Below, piece by piece: positions 38,085 through 46,575 of a DNA stretch of 64,000 bases (the first letter of the stretch is position 1; the number at the start of each line of letters is the position of its first letter). This DNA is from Thalassococcus sp. S3 (GTDB lineage: Bacteria > Pseudomonadota > Alphaproteobacteria > Rhodobacterales > Rhodobacteraceae), in NCBI RefSeq assembly GCF_004216475.1, contig NZ_CP022303.1:1116001-1180000 (forward strand), read 5' to 3'. A program made the translations under genes and the position numbers. A model generated the notes under the pieces. That model made no database searches. It was not told the origin of the DNA and saw nothing but the letters and a program-made list of their open reading frames with translations.

Positions 38085-38777
38085 TTACTTGAAACGCGCG
38101 ACGAGCTTCTGAAGCGGCGTGCGGGTGTCTTCTGTTTCCTCGGGCTCTTTTTGCTTGGCTTTTGCCTTCTCGGCGGGGCGCTCAGCTTGTTTGCCGCTAC
38201 CACTGCGCGGCGGTGACGTGCGCAATGCAACGGCGTTCATGAAACGCCCGTCTTCCCCCTCTGCCAGATGCGGGGCGCCGTCCGAGAGGCCCGCTAGGAC
38301 GGCCTCCAGCCAATCCTGATCGGCCCGGGCAAAGTCGTGCAGAACGTAGCCGGCGACCTTGTCTTTGTGCCCCGGATGCCCGATGCCCAGCCTGACACGC
38401 CGATAGCTGTCGCCGATATGCCCATGAAGCGACCGCAGGCCATTGTGACCTGCATGCCCACCGCCCCGCTTTACACGGACCTTTCCGGGCGCCAGGTCCA
38501 ACTCATCGTGAAAGACGGTGACGTCTTCCGGCCCCACCTTGTAGAAGCGCGTGGCTTCACCGACCGATTGGCCGGAGCGGTTCATGAAGGTTTCGGGCTT
38601 CAGAAGCAGCGCTTTGTCCGACCCTAACCGTCCTTCGGCAACCCGTCCCTGAAATTTGGATTTCCAGGGTCCGAAGCCATGTGCCTCTGCAATCCGGTCC
38701 AGTGCCATGAAGCCGATATTGTGCCGGTGTCCCGCGTATTTGGGCCCCGGATTGCCGAGCCCGACAAAGATTTGCAT
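38085..38777 (-). CDS. pth: Peptidyl-tRNA hydrolase with C-terminal extension
   Basis: Recycles peptidyl-tRNAs. 230 aa, longer than the usual 190. The core has GLGNPGPKYAGHRHNIGFM (catalytic His), FMNRSGQSVG, and FHDELDLAPGKVRVKRGGGHAGHNGLRS. The last 40 residues (from about 190) are Pro/Lys/Glu-rich, perhaps disordered. Divergent from the small monooxygenase gene. Confidence 0.95.
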   Translation of the reverse strand: MQIFVGLGNPGPKYAGHRHNIGFMALDRIAEAHGFGPWKSKFQGRVAEGRLGSDKALLLKPETFMNRSGQSVGEATRFYKVGPEDVTVFHDELDLAPGKVRVKRGGGHAGHNGLRSLHGHIGDSYRRVRLGIGHPGHKDKVAGYVLHDFARADQDWLEAVLAGLSDGAPHLAEGEDGRFMNAVALRTSPPRSGSGKQAERPAEKAKAKQKEPEETEDTRTPLQKLVARFK

Positions 38778-38847
38778 GCTGAGCCTCGCGTCCTGCGCAG
38801 TTCAACCCCATATGCCTTGAAAGAATTCAAATGACCAGAGAACGCCG

Positions 38848-39159
38848 ATGTACCTCACCATGAACCGTTTTCAAGTGCGCCCCGAGGGCGCTGCCGCCTT
38901 CGAAGAGATGTGGGAGAACCGCGACAGTCACCTCAAATCGGTGCCGGGCTTTATCTCATTCCATCTGATGCGTGGCCCGGAAACCGAAGATCACATCCTT
39001 TATGCCTCTCACACGGCCTGGACCGATCAGTCGGCGTTCGAGGCCTGGACCAAGTCCGAGGCCTTTCGGGAGGCGCACAAGAATGCAGGCGGAAGCCGGG
39101 ATCTTTATCTGGGCCCGCCCCAGCTTGAGATCTTCGAAACGGTCCAGGAGTTGACCTAA
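38848..39159 (+). CDS. ABM-domain (HmoA-like) monooxygenase
   Basis: 103-aa antibiotic-biosynthesis-monooxygenase-fold protein, resembling the HmoA/IsdG small heme-degrading enzymes: MNRFQVRPEGAAAFEEMW, GFISFHLMRG, and a later Trp/His region AWTDQSAFEAWTKSEAFREAHK. Heme oxygenase function is plausible but needs the heme ligand to be shown. Single gene between pth and rplY. Confidence 0.78.
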   Translation: MYLTMNRFQVRPEGAAAFEEMWENRDSHLKSVPGFISFHLMRGPETEDHILYASHTAWTDQSAFEAWTKSEAFREAHKNAGGSRDLYLGPPQLEIFETVQELT

Positions 39160-39255
39160 CGCATCCGCGGCGGAATTTTACGCTGTGCGAAAGTGCGAGG
39201 CTGCGCCGTGTGAAGCCGGGTAGGTTACACCCCACCGGGCGCGAAACCGGCTCAA

Positions 39256-39284
39256 AAGGAAAACGGGGCCGATCCGGCCCCGTT
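39256..39284. terminator. Bidirectional terminator between the monooxygenase gene and rplY
   Basis: Perfect stem AAACGGGGCC/GGCCCCGTTT with loop GATC lies just after the rplY stop and continues in a T-rich stretch on the minus strand; the plus strand also has TTT. It serves rplY most clearly. Confidence 0.82.
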
Positions 39285-39291
39285 TCGCTTC

Positions 39292-39930
39292 CTATTCTTC
39301 TGCGGCCTCTTCTCCGCCGTCTTCGCCTTCGCCGCCCTCTTCATTGTCCGAGGAGCGCAGGCCCGATGGGGCCGAGATATTGGCGATCACGAAGTCGCGG
39401 TCGATGGTGGGTTTTGTTCCCGCCGGCAGAGCGATCGAAGAGATCGTCACCGTGTCGCCGACATTGAGACCGGTCAGATCCACGGTCAGCTTTTCCGGAA
39501 TGTCGCCGGCGGTGACCACCAATTCCACTTCGGGACGCACCACCGTGAGGACGCCGCCGCGTTTGATACCTGGAGCGGCCTCTTCGCCGATGAATTCAAC
39601 CGGAATGAAAAGGTTGATCTTGGTTGTCCGGCGCAGGCGCATGAAGTCGACATGCGTCGGCAAGTCCTTGACCACGTCGCGCTGCACATCACGGCAGATC
39701 ACGCGCACATCGTCGTGGCCGTCGACCTTCAGGTTGAAGAGCGTCGACTTGAACCGACCGGCTTTCAGGCGCTGCAGCAATTTGTTGAACGGAATGTTGA
39801 TCGGCAGCGGATCGTTGTCGCCACCAAACACAATCCCCGGAACCATGCCCTCTCTGCGGGCCTGACGAGCGGCGCCCTTGCCTGTCCCCGTCCGTTCCAG
39901 GGCTTCGAGATCAGGAATCTCACCAGCCAT
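39292..39930 (-). CDS. rplY: 50S ribosomal protein L25/general stress protein Ctc
   Basis: 212 aa: N-terminal L25 RNA-binding domain (about 1-95; [22 protein letters not shown]) and C-terminal CTC/TL5 domain (about 100-190), ending in an acidic tail ([14 protein letters not shown]). Binds 5S rRNA. Preceded by a leader hairpin (39951-39979). Confidence 0.95.
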   Translation of the reverse strand: MAGEIPDLEALERTGTGKGAARQARREGMVPGIVFGGDNDPLPINIPFNKLLQRLKAGRFKSTLFNLKVDGHDDVRVICRDVQRDVVKDLPTHVDFMRLRRTTKINLFIPVEFIGEEAAPGIKRGGVLTVVRPEVELVVTAGDIPEKLTVDLTGLNVGDTVTISSIALPAGTKPTIDRDFVIANISAPSGLRSSDNEEGGEGEDGGEEAAEE

Positions 39931-39950
39931 GATATATCTCCAATGTAAGG

Positions 39951-39979
39951 CGGGGCTCCTCCAAGGCTGTAGCCCCGCG
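39951..39979 (-). promoter_or_regulatory. Leader hairpin upstream of rplY
   Basis: An 8-bp perfect stem GCGGGGCT/AGCCCCGC with a 13-nt loop lies 20 nt before the rplY start codon. The spacing leaves room for the GGAG RBS. It could be a mimic for L25 autoregulation or a transcription attenuator; there is no T-run directly after it on the minus strand. Confidence 0.45.
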
Positions 39980-40229
39980 TGAAGCCGTGCCTATGGACCA
40001 GTCCCAACCAAAACGCAAGCGTTACTAACAAGGCCCGTAAGCGAATGTCACAATGGTCCTTTGAAGGCTAATTTGCCCGCCGGCACGTCTCGGCAAGATC
40101 GAAGATGTAAGCGGTGTCTTCGGTCCCTTGCGGAGCAGGAACAGCCTGCAAGGACCTGTTGCATTAAGCCGAACGGTTCGCCAGCAATGGTGCCTTGTGT
40201 GTCAGGCACCTCCATGTCAGGCAAGCGGC

Positions 40230-41378
40230 ATGAGGATCTGGTCTGATATCGCGCTCAGTCGCGCACCGGGTGCGGCCTTTGTTGCCATGGGGATGGTCTG
40301 GGCCGCCTTTGCCGCTCAGGTTCCGGTGCTCAAGGCGCAGATCGGGGCAAGCGACGCGGTCTTCGGCGGTCTGTTTCTGATCGCAAGTCTCGGCGCCATC
40401 GCATCCATGTGGATCGCGCCTTTGGTGGATCGCGCATTGGGCGCCTTGTCCGTCGCCGTCAGTTCCGCGCTTCTGGGCCTCAGCTTCGCCGCCGTTGGTT
40501 TTGCGCCCGGCGTTGTGATCTTTGCCGCGCTCCTGTTCGCGGTGTCCGCGGTGTCCGGCGTTTGCGACATTTTGATGAACGCGCGTATCTCCGAAATCGA
40601 GGCGCAGGCGCGCCGCCCGCTCATGAGTCTGAACCACGCCATCTTTTCCTTTGCATATGCAGGCACGGCCGTGCTCACGGGGATTGCTCGCGAAGCCGGT
40701 TGGGGACCGATCGCCGTTTTTGCCGCGATTGCGGTCGTGATCCTTGTCTTGTCGTTAGGCATGCGCGCCCCGCATCTGTCGCAGCCCGAGGTCGAGGGGG
40801 GCGCAGGCCCGGTGCCGCGCGGGATCGTTTGGATCGGAGGGCTCATCGTGCTGGCGGCGTTCTTCGCGGAACAGGCGACCGAAGGCTGGTCGGCCCTTCA
40901 CATCGAGCGTGGGCTCGGCGGTGGCGCTGCCGAAGGCGCCTTTGGTCCGGCCATTCTGGGACTGACGATGGGGTTCGGGCGCTTGTTCGGGCATCTTCTG
41001 TCGGCGCGTATTCCGGATACCGTGATGATCGCTGCGGCTTGCTTGCTTTCGGCGGCTGGCACGGCGCTGGCGGCGCTGGCCCCCACGATTGCCATTGCCT
41101 ATCTGGGCTTTGCCGTACTGGGCCTGGGCGTGTCGGTGGTGGTGCCGCTGGCCATGGCGATCATCGGGCGCATGGTGCCGCAATCCCAGCGCGTGCGCGC
41201 CATCGGCCAGGCCAGTGCCATCGGCTATGGGGCCTTCCTTTTCGGCCCGCCGATCATGGGCAGTGTGTCCGAGACGATCTCTCTGCCCGCCGCCTTCGGC
41301 GTCGTGGCCATCTCTCTTGTGAGCGTGGCGCTGATCCTCGTGCCGCTCCTCACCCGCCGTATTGCTCTAGCCGATTGA
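40230..41378 (+). CDS. MFS transporter
   Basis: 382-aa, 12-helix major facilitator protein, starting with MRIWSDIALSRAPGAAFVAMG. Long alternating hydrophobic stretches fill the length. An early loop (ALGALSVAV after LVDR) holds a motif A remnant. Relatives with this pattern carry sugars or drugs; the substrate is unknown. The start at ATG 40230 is chosen over the upstream frame. The 299 bp before it contain no gene I can support, only the rplY leader and promoters. Confidence 0.84.
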   Translation: MRIWSDIALSRAPGAAFVAMGMVWAAFAAQVPVLKAQIGASDAVFGGLFLIASLGAIASMWIAPLVDRALGALSVAVSSALLGLSFAAVGFAPGVVIFAALLFAVSAVSGVCDILMNARISEIEAQARRPLMSLNHAIFSFAYAGTAVLTGIAREAGWGPIAVFAAIAVVILVLSLGMRAPHLSQPEVEGGAGPVPRGIVWIGGLIVLAAFFAEQATEGWSALHIERGLGGGAAEGAFGPAILGLTMGFGRLFGHLLSARIPDTVMIAAACLLSAAGTALAALAPTIAIAYLGFAVLGLGVSVVVPLAMAIIGRMVPQSQRVRAIGQASAIGYGAFLFGPPIMGSVSETISLPAAFGVVAISLVSVALILVPLLTRRIALAD

Positions 41379-41987
41379 CGTCAGAAGCGGGCCATCCGTT
41401 GACATCACCCTTTCGTAGAGCGCGAATTCGTCTGCTCGGCGCTCCTTCAGCCGGGTGCGCGTGGCGGGGTCAAGGGGCGCCTCAACCGTTGGGGACACAT
41501 TGCGCTGACGGATGTCGAGTTTTTCTTCGAAGCGGTCTTCGAGAAACGCGCGGAACTGGGGCTGATGCTCGTAGGCGAACAATCGGTGAACCAACACCTC
41601 GCCCCGCGCGGATGTCAGAAACCGGTATTGGCTGCCGACCCCGCCAAAGGGCGGATCGTCGCTGTCGATCAGGCCTTGTACGAAAGCATCAAAGCTCATC
41701 CCGATGGTCGAGCGGGGCGCACCGTCCTTGTCCACCCGCTGGCGATAGCGATACCAGCTGCGCAATTGCTCTTCCGGCTCGCGCATCACCGCGATGCGTT
41801 CGGGCCTGAGATCGAAAGAGGCCGCCAGGAACGGCGCCATCTGGTTGTGAAAGCGCTGCGCCGTCATATGTTTGCGCCGCTTGGTAAAGATGATGTCCGC
41901 GCGCGACTTCAATGCCATCTCGATCGCTGTCGTGCCCGTCTTGGGCACGGCGAGAAAGGCGAGGTTCTGAGGCGAAAAGACCAGCAT
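41367..41987 (-). CDS. Sulfotransferase-like protein
   Basis: 206-aa protein with a PAPS-binding-like start LAFLAVPKTGTTAIEMAL (P-loop-like PKTGTT) and a conserved later Arg/Ser region MREPEEQLRSWYRYR, the 3'-phosphate-binding motif of sulfotransferases. The acceptor is unknown. It overlaps the convergent MFS gene by 12 nt and lies 24 nt downstream of lldD on the same strand, so probably in that operon. Confidence 0.75.
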   Translation of the reverse strand: MLVFSPQNLAFLAVPKTGTTAIEMALKSRADIIFTKRRKHMTAQRFHNQMAPFLAASFDLRPERIAVMREPEEQLRSWYRYRQRVDKDGAPRSTIGMSFDAFVQGLIDSDDPPFGGVGSQYRFLTSARGEVLVHRLFAYEHQPQFRAFLEDRFEEKLDIRQRNVSPTVEAPLDPATRTRLKERRADEFALYERVMSTDGPLLTSIG

Positions 41988-42011
41988 GGCGCTGGTCTTA
42001 GCGCGGAGGCA

Positions 42012-43178
42012 TCATTGTTGCCAACGGCCTTCGAAATCTTCAGGCACCAAAAGGTTCTGGCGTCCCAGATCGGCCACATTGGTCTCTCCGCACAGCGCCA
42101 TGGTGGTGTCCAGCTCTTTGTGAATGACCTCAAGCGCGGTGGTCACACCCTTTTGACCCATCGCGCCCAGCCCGTAAACGAATGCGCGCCCGATATAGGT
42201 GCCCTTGGCGCCCAGGGCCAACGCCTTCAGCACGTCCTGCCCCGAGCGGATCCCGCTGTCGAGATGCACCTCGATCTGATCGCCCACCGCATCCATGATG
42301 CTGGGCAGCATGCGGATCGAACTCAGCGCGCCGTCCAATTGCCGCCCGCCATGGTTCGACACCACAATGGCATCCGCGCCCAGCTTGGCCGCCATCTTGG
42401 CATCCTCGGCATCCAGAATGCCCTTGAGGATGACCTTGCCGCCCCATTGCTCCATCAGCTTTTCGACCTTGCCCCAGTCGAGCGCCGGATCGAACTGCTC
42501 CGCCGTCCAGGCACCCAGCGACGACGCATCGCTGATCCCGTCCACATGGCCCACGATATTGCCGAACTGGCGCCGCTTCGCGCTCAGCATCTCCATCCCC
42601 CAGGCCCACTTGGTTGCCAGGTTGGCGATGGTCTTGGGCGTCAGTTTTGGCGGGGCGGACAGGCCGTTTTTGAGATCCTTGTGCCTTTGGCCCAGGATCT
42701 GCAGATCCAGCGTGATGACCAGCGCCGAACAGCCCGCATCCTTGGCCCGCTGGATCAGCCGGCGCACATAATCCTCGTCTTTCATCGTATAGAGCTGGAA
42801 CCAAAAGGGTTTGGAGGTGAAGCCCGCCACATCCTCGATCGAGTTGATCGACATCGTCGACAGCGTGAAGGGCACGCCGAATTTCTCGGCCGCGCGTGCG
42901 GCCTTCATCTCTCCATCCGCGTGCTGCATGCCGGTCAGGCCCACGGGGGCCAGCGCCACCGGCATGGCCACATCCTGCCCGATCATCTGGCTTGCCGTAC
43001 TGCGACCGGTCATGTCCACCGCCACGCGCTGGCGCAGGCGCAGCTTGTCGAAGTCCGAGGAATTCTCGCGGAAGGTCTGTTCGGTCCAGCTTCCCGACTC
43101 GGCGTAGTCATAAAACATCCGCGGCACGCGGCGTTCGTAGAGACGGCGTAGATCTTCGATGTTGGTGATGACGGCCAT
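42012..43178 (-). CDS. lldD: FMN-dependent L-lactate dehydrogenase
   Basis: 388-aa flavin-dependent alpha-hydroxy acid dehydrogenase. The active-site His/Arg lie in VSNHGGRQLDGALSS; LAPVGLTGMQHADGE and the FMN phosphate end GAKGTYIGRAFVYGL are family-typical. It oxidises L-lactate (or a near relative such as glycolate or mandelate). It starts 15 nt from a perfect palindrome (43194-43216) that is probably its operator. Confidence 0.88.
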   Translation of the reverse strand: MAVITNIEDLRRLYERRVPRMFYDYAESGSWTEQTFRENSSDFDKLRLRQRVAVDMTGRSTASQMIGQDVAMPVALAPVGLTGMQHADGEMKAARAAEKFGVPFTLSTMSINSIEDVAGFTSKPFWFQLYTMKDEDYVRRLIQRAKDAGCSALVITLDLQILGQRHKDLKNGLSAPPKLTPKTIANLATKWAWGMEMLSAKRRQFGNIVGHVDGISDASSLGAWTAEQFDPALDWGKVEKLMEQWGGKVILKGILDAEDAKMAAKLGADAIVVSNHGGRQLDGALSSIRMLPSIMDAVGDQIEVHLDSGIRSGQDVLKALALGAKGTYIGRAFVYGLGAMGQKGVTTALEVIHKELDTTMALCGETNVADLGRQNLLVPEDFEGRWQQ

Positions 43179-43193
43179 TGCGATATCCCCCGT

Positions 43194-43216
43194 ATTGGTA
43201 AGGTTTCGTTACCAAT
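43194..43216. promoter_or_regulatory. Inverted repeat operator candidate upstream of lldD
   Basis: ATTGGTAA (43194-43201) and TTACCAAT (43209-43216) form a perfect 8-bp inverted repeat with a 7-bp spacer, just upstream of the GGGGG RBS of lldD. GntR/FadR-type regulators of lactate and pyruvate genes (LldR, PdhR) use TGGTnnnACCA-like sites, though with shorter spacers. No such regulator gene is adjacent. Confidence 0.5.
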
Positions 43217-43253
43217 GCTCGACGGGAATCTCAATGCATCATGAAAGCAAGTC

Positions 43254-43274
43254 TTGATATAAGATCTATATCAA
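43254..43274. promoter_or_regulatory. MarR-type operator candidate upstream of the nitroreductase gene
   Basis: TTGATATA (43254-43261) and TATATCAA (43267-43274) are a perfect 8-bp inverted repeat around AGATC. This AT-rich 21-bp palindrome lies 42 bp before the nitroreductase start, and a MarR regulator is encoded as the last gene of that operon, which makes autoregulation plausible. Confidence 0.55.
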
Positions 43275-43315
43275 TCTAGTTAGTTCAATATCGTATTATA
43301 ATGATGGAGCCGCCA

Positions 43316-44422
43316 ATGACCCTCTCACGTCGCAAAGCCATCGCCCTGATCGGGGGTGGCACAATCTTCGCTGCCGGTGCCGCCTCGGCTGCCTTCCTGA
43401 CCACCCGCACGCCGGGCCGCGCGCTTGCGCCATGGGATCTGGCGGGCAGCTATGCCGATCCGCGTGAACGCGCGCTTTCCTTCGCGCTGCTCGCGCCCAA
43501 TCCGCACAACCTTCAGCCCTGGCTTGTCGCGTTGGAGGGTGAGGACGCGCTGACGCTTCACCAGGATACCGCGCGTCGCCTGCCCGAGACCGATCCTTAT
43601 GATCGCCAGATCATCATCGGGCTGGGCTGTTTTCTGGAACAGATGGTCATTGCGGCCTCGGCCGACGGATACGATGTCGATCTGGCGCTTTATCCCGACG
43701 GCGAAGACGGCCCGGTGGCCCGCGCGGTCTTTGCCCCCGGCGGCACGCCCGATCCGCTGGCTGCGCACATCATGGATCGCCGTTCCTGCAAGGAGCCGTT
43801 CGAGGACCGCGCCCTGCCTGCATCGGCGGTCGAGACGCTGACGGGCTATGCCGATGTCGTCATCGATCCGGCCCGCGTGGCCGAGATCAAGGAACTGACC
43901 TGGGACGCATGGCTTGTGGAGATGCAAACGGAACGGACGTTGATGGAAAGCGTGGACCTGATGCGCTTTGGCAAGGCCGAGATCAACGCCAATCCCGACG
44001 GGATCGACCTGGGCGGGCCGTTTCTGGAAAGCCTCATGCTCGCCGGCATCCTGAGCCGCGAAGGACAGGCCGATCCGGACAGCAGCGGGTTTCAGCAGGG
44101 CGTGGCCATGTATGAGGAGATGTTGCTGGCCACGCCGGCCTATGCGGTGCTGCGCAGCGGCGGGAACACACGGGCCGATCAGATCGAGGCCGGGCGGCGG
44201 TGGTTGAGGCTGAACCTTGCCACCACGGGGATGGGGCTGGCGCTGCAGCCGGTCAGCCAGTGTCTGCAGGAATATCCGGAGATGGCCCCGCATTATAAGC
44301 GGGCGCATGCGCTTATGGCCGGGCAGGGGGAGACGGTTCAAATGCTGGGTCGTCTGGGCTACGGTCCGCAGACGCCACGCACGCCGCGCTGGCCGCTTGA
44401 GGCAAAGAGGATGAATGCCTGA
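43316..44422 (+). CDS. Tat-exported nitroreductase-family (Acg-like) protein
   Basis: 368 aa. The N-terminus is a twin-arginine signal (TLSRRKAIALIGGG, helix to about 30), so the protein folds with cofactor in the cytoplasm and is exported. The rest resembles Acg/nitroreductase-like FMN proteins: ALLAPNPHNLQPW, DRRSCKEPF, and a C-terminal LATTGMGLALQPVSQ. Start at ATG 43316, 6 nt after GGAG; earlier in-frame ATGs at 43301 and 43304 are possible. Overlaps the MarR gene by 8 nt. Confidence 0.84.
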   Translation: MTLSRRKAIALIGGGTIFAAGAASAAFLTTRTPGRALAPWDLAGSYADPRERALSFALLAPNPHNLQPWLVALEGEDALTLHQDTARRLPETDPYDRQIIIGLGCFLEQMVIAASADGYDVDLALYPDGEDGPVARAVFAPGGTPDPLAAHIMDRRSCKEPFEDRALPASAVETLTGYADVVIDPARVAEIKELTWDAWLVEMQTERTLMESVDLMRFGKAEINANPDGIDLGGPFLESLMLAGILSREGQADPDSSGFQQGVAMYEEMLLATPAYAVLRSGGNTRADQIEAGRRWLRLNLATTGMGLALQPVSQCLQEYPEMAPHYKRAHALMAGQGETVQMLGRLGYGPQTPRTPRWPLEAKRMNA

Positions 44423-44918
44423 CCCGGATCCCCGCATTTTTTTCCCGGTCTTCAACGAGATCGGGATCATCGAACAGCTTTCCCGCACGCTTTTGGAGGC
44501 AAAACTGCCCAAGGGGCTGATCGGGCCGCATTTTTCGGTGCTCAATCACCTGATCCGCGTGGCGGACGGGCGCACGCCGGTGGAACTGGCGCGCGCCTTC
44601 CAAGTGCCCAAGACCTCGATGACCCATACGGTCGGGGGGTTGCAGAAACACGGGCTGGTCGAGGTGCGCCCCAATCCTAATGACGGGCGCAGCAAATGCG
44701 TCTGGATCACCGATGCGGGCCGCGCCTTGCGCGATGACACGATCACGGCCCTTGCCCCGGATTTCGCGGAGCTGGCGGTGGGTTTCGATCTGGAGCGGCT
44801 GGCGGGGATCCTGCCGGTTCTGACCGATCTGAGGATATTTCTGGATACGCACCGCAATGCGGAGCCGCCCCGTGACCGGGAGTTTCGACCGCCCGCTGCC
44901 AAACGGAGCGCGCCCTGA
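44415..44918 (+). CDS. MarR-family transcriptional regulator
   Basis: 167 aa, with a central winged helix (about 45-110; LNHLIRVADGRTPVELARAF, TSMTHTVGGLQKHGLVEVRPNPNDGRSK). Overlaps the end of the nitroreductase gene, so it is produced with it and likely represses the pair through the palindrome at 43254-43274. The ligand is unknown. Confidence 0.88.
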   Translation: MPDPDPRIFFPVFNEIGIIEQLSRTLLEAKLPKGLIGPHFSVLNHLIRVADGRTPVELARAFQVPKTSMTHTVGGLQKHGLVEVRPNPNDGRSKCVWITDAGRALRDDTITALAPDFAELAVGFDLERLAGILPVLTDLRIFLDTHRNAEPPRDREFRPPAAKRSAP

Positions 44919-45065
44919 CGGGCGCGCAAGCCATGTTTTATCTGGCGCATTGGGCGTGCCTTCGGCGATCAGGTCGGCGTTCGGAGGGTTGAGAGGACGG
45001 GATTTTCCGTATTTTTGTCGAGAAGAAGCAGGGGACCTGCGCGCCATTGCGGAGGAGGGGGACGT

Positions 45066-45521
45066 TTGGAGAAAATTTATTTTGAGGATTTGCCTGTCGG
45101 CGCGGTTCTGGAGACCGGCGCCCGGACTTTGACGCGGGAGGCGATTGTCGGTTTTGCGCGGGAGTGGGACCCGCAGCCCTTTCATCTGGACGATGCGGCG
45201 GCGGAGGCGTCGCCATATGGTGCGCTGATTGCCAGCGGGTGGCACACGCTTTTGACGGCGTTCACCCTCGCGCTGGAGGCGCGGGACTGGTCGCAGGGCT
45301 CCATGGGCTCGCCGGGCATGGATGAGGTGCGGTGGCTGAAACCCGTCTATGCGGGCGACACGATCCGGGCCGTGGGCCACGTGCTGGAGGCTAGGGTGTC
45401 ACGCTCGAAACCGGATCGGGGATTTGCCACGATGCGGTATGACATATTCAATCAGAAGGACGAGCGCGTTGCGCATTACAGTGGCCTGCACATGCTGCGT
45501 CTGCGTCCTCAAGCGGAGTGA
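45066..45521 (+). CDS. MaoC-like dehydratase
   Basis: 151-aa hot-dog-fold protein with the MaoC catalytic motif [23 protein letters not shown] (Asp/His) followed by [12 protein letters not shown]. Relatives hydrate enoyl-CoA; which acyl group is unknown. The start is TTG 45066, supported by a strong GGAGGAGGGG 5 nt upstream. Overlaps convergent trpA by 13 nt. Confidence 0.85.
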   Translation: MEKIYFEDLPVGAVLETGARTLTREAIVGFAREWDPQPFHLDDAAAEASPYGALIASGWHTLLTAFTLALEARDWSQGSMGSPGMDEVRWLKPVYAGDTIRAVGHVLEARVSRSKPDRGFATMRYDIFNQKDERVAHYSGLHMLRLRPQAE

Positions 45522-46300
45522 GCACCGTCGGCGAGGGTTTTGACGAAGGCCAGCACCTCGGGCACAGGTTTGCCGCTGCCGATCTGTTCGACGATGGCCG
45601 AGCCCACCACGCAGCCATCCGCGACCTCGGCGATGGCTTTTGCGCGTTCGGGTGTCTTCACGCCGAAGCCCACAACGACAGGCAGACCGCCCGCGTTCTG
45701 GATGCGGGCCACTTCGGGACCCACATCGGCGGCCTGTGCCTCTGCCGCGCCGGTGATGCCGGTGATGGAGACGTAGTAGACAAAGCCCGATGTGTTCTGC
45801 ATGACGCGCGGCAGGCGCTGGTCGTCGGTCGTCGGCGTGGCGAGGCGGATGAAGTTGAGGCCCGCCTCTTGCGCGGGCAGGCAGAGCTCGCTGTCTTCTT
45901 CGGGGGGCAGGTCCACCACGATCAGACCGTCGATACCGGCAGCCTTGGCCTCTGCCAGAAAGGTGTCGACCCCGCGGCTGTAGATCGGGTTGTAATAGCC
46001 CATGAGCACGATGGGGGTCGTGTCGTCCCCCTCGCGGAAGGCGCGGGCAAGGTCGAGCGTGCGGGAGAGCGTCATGCCGCCCTCCAGCGCGCGCTGGCCG
46101 GCCAACTGAATAGTCGGGCCATCGGCCATGGGGTCTGTGAAAGGCAGGCCCAGTTCGATGATGTCCACCCCCGCGCCGGGCAGGCCGCGCACCAGGTCCA
46201 ACGAGGTGTCGAAGTCCGGATCGCCCGCCATCACGTAGGACACGAAGGCTTTGCGTCCCTCGGTTTTGAGCCGGGCGAAGGTCTGGTCGATACGGGTCAT
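45509..46300 (-). CDS. trpA: Tryptophan synthase alpha chain
   Basis: 263-aa TIM barrel that releases indole from indole-3-glycerol phosphate. Catalytic Glu and Asp are in [30 protein letters not shown] and GSAIVEQIG bind phosphate. Start at ATG 46300 ([12 protein letters not shown]). Unusual in being about 12 kb from trpB. Confidence 0.96.
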   Translation of the reverse strand: MTRIDQTFARLKTEGRKAFVSYVMAGDPDFDTSLDLVRGLPGAGVDIIELGLPFTDPMADGPTIQLAGQRALEGGMTLSRTLDLARAFREGDDTTPIVLMGYYNPIYSRGVDTFLAEAKAAGIDGLIVVDLPPEEDSELCLPAQEAGLNFIRLATPTTDDQRLPRVMQNTSGFVYYVSITGITGAAEAQAADVGPEVARIQNAGGLPVVVGFGVKTPERAKAIAEVADGCVVGSAIVEQIGSGKPVPEVLAFVKTLADGAHSA

Positions 46301-46575
46301 CTGGGCGCCTTTGTTCTGGGTCTGAACGCTCCTGCCAAAAGTGATCAGGGAAATCAATGGACGGGGTGGTTGAAAAGCGACCCGGCGGTTGCGGTTTCTT
46401 CCTGCAATGCAGGTGACGCCATCAACGGCTCCGCTTCATTGATCAATATGGTCGCTGGAGAACTCCGGACCTGCAACAAGACGGAGGCGTTGATACTGTT
46501 TCGCCCCTCCGCCCCGCTTGCGCGCCGTCTCAAGCGGCCTTAGAAGCGGCGCGGGATCAAATGCGGAGAGCGTCG

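Noticed and set aside
40409..41809. 466-aa frame overlapping the MFS transporter
   Set aside because: Arg/Gly-rich shadow of the transporter's second frame.
41565..43151. 528-aa plus-strand frame over lldD
   Set aside because: lldD and the sulfotransferase-like gene on the minus strand are certain; this frame lacks motifs.
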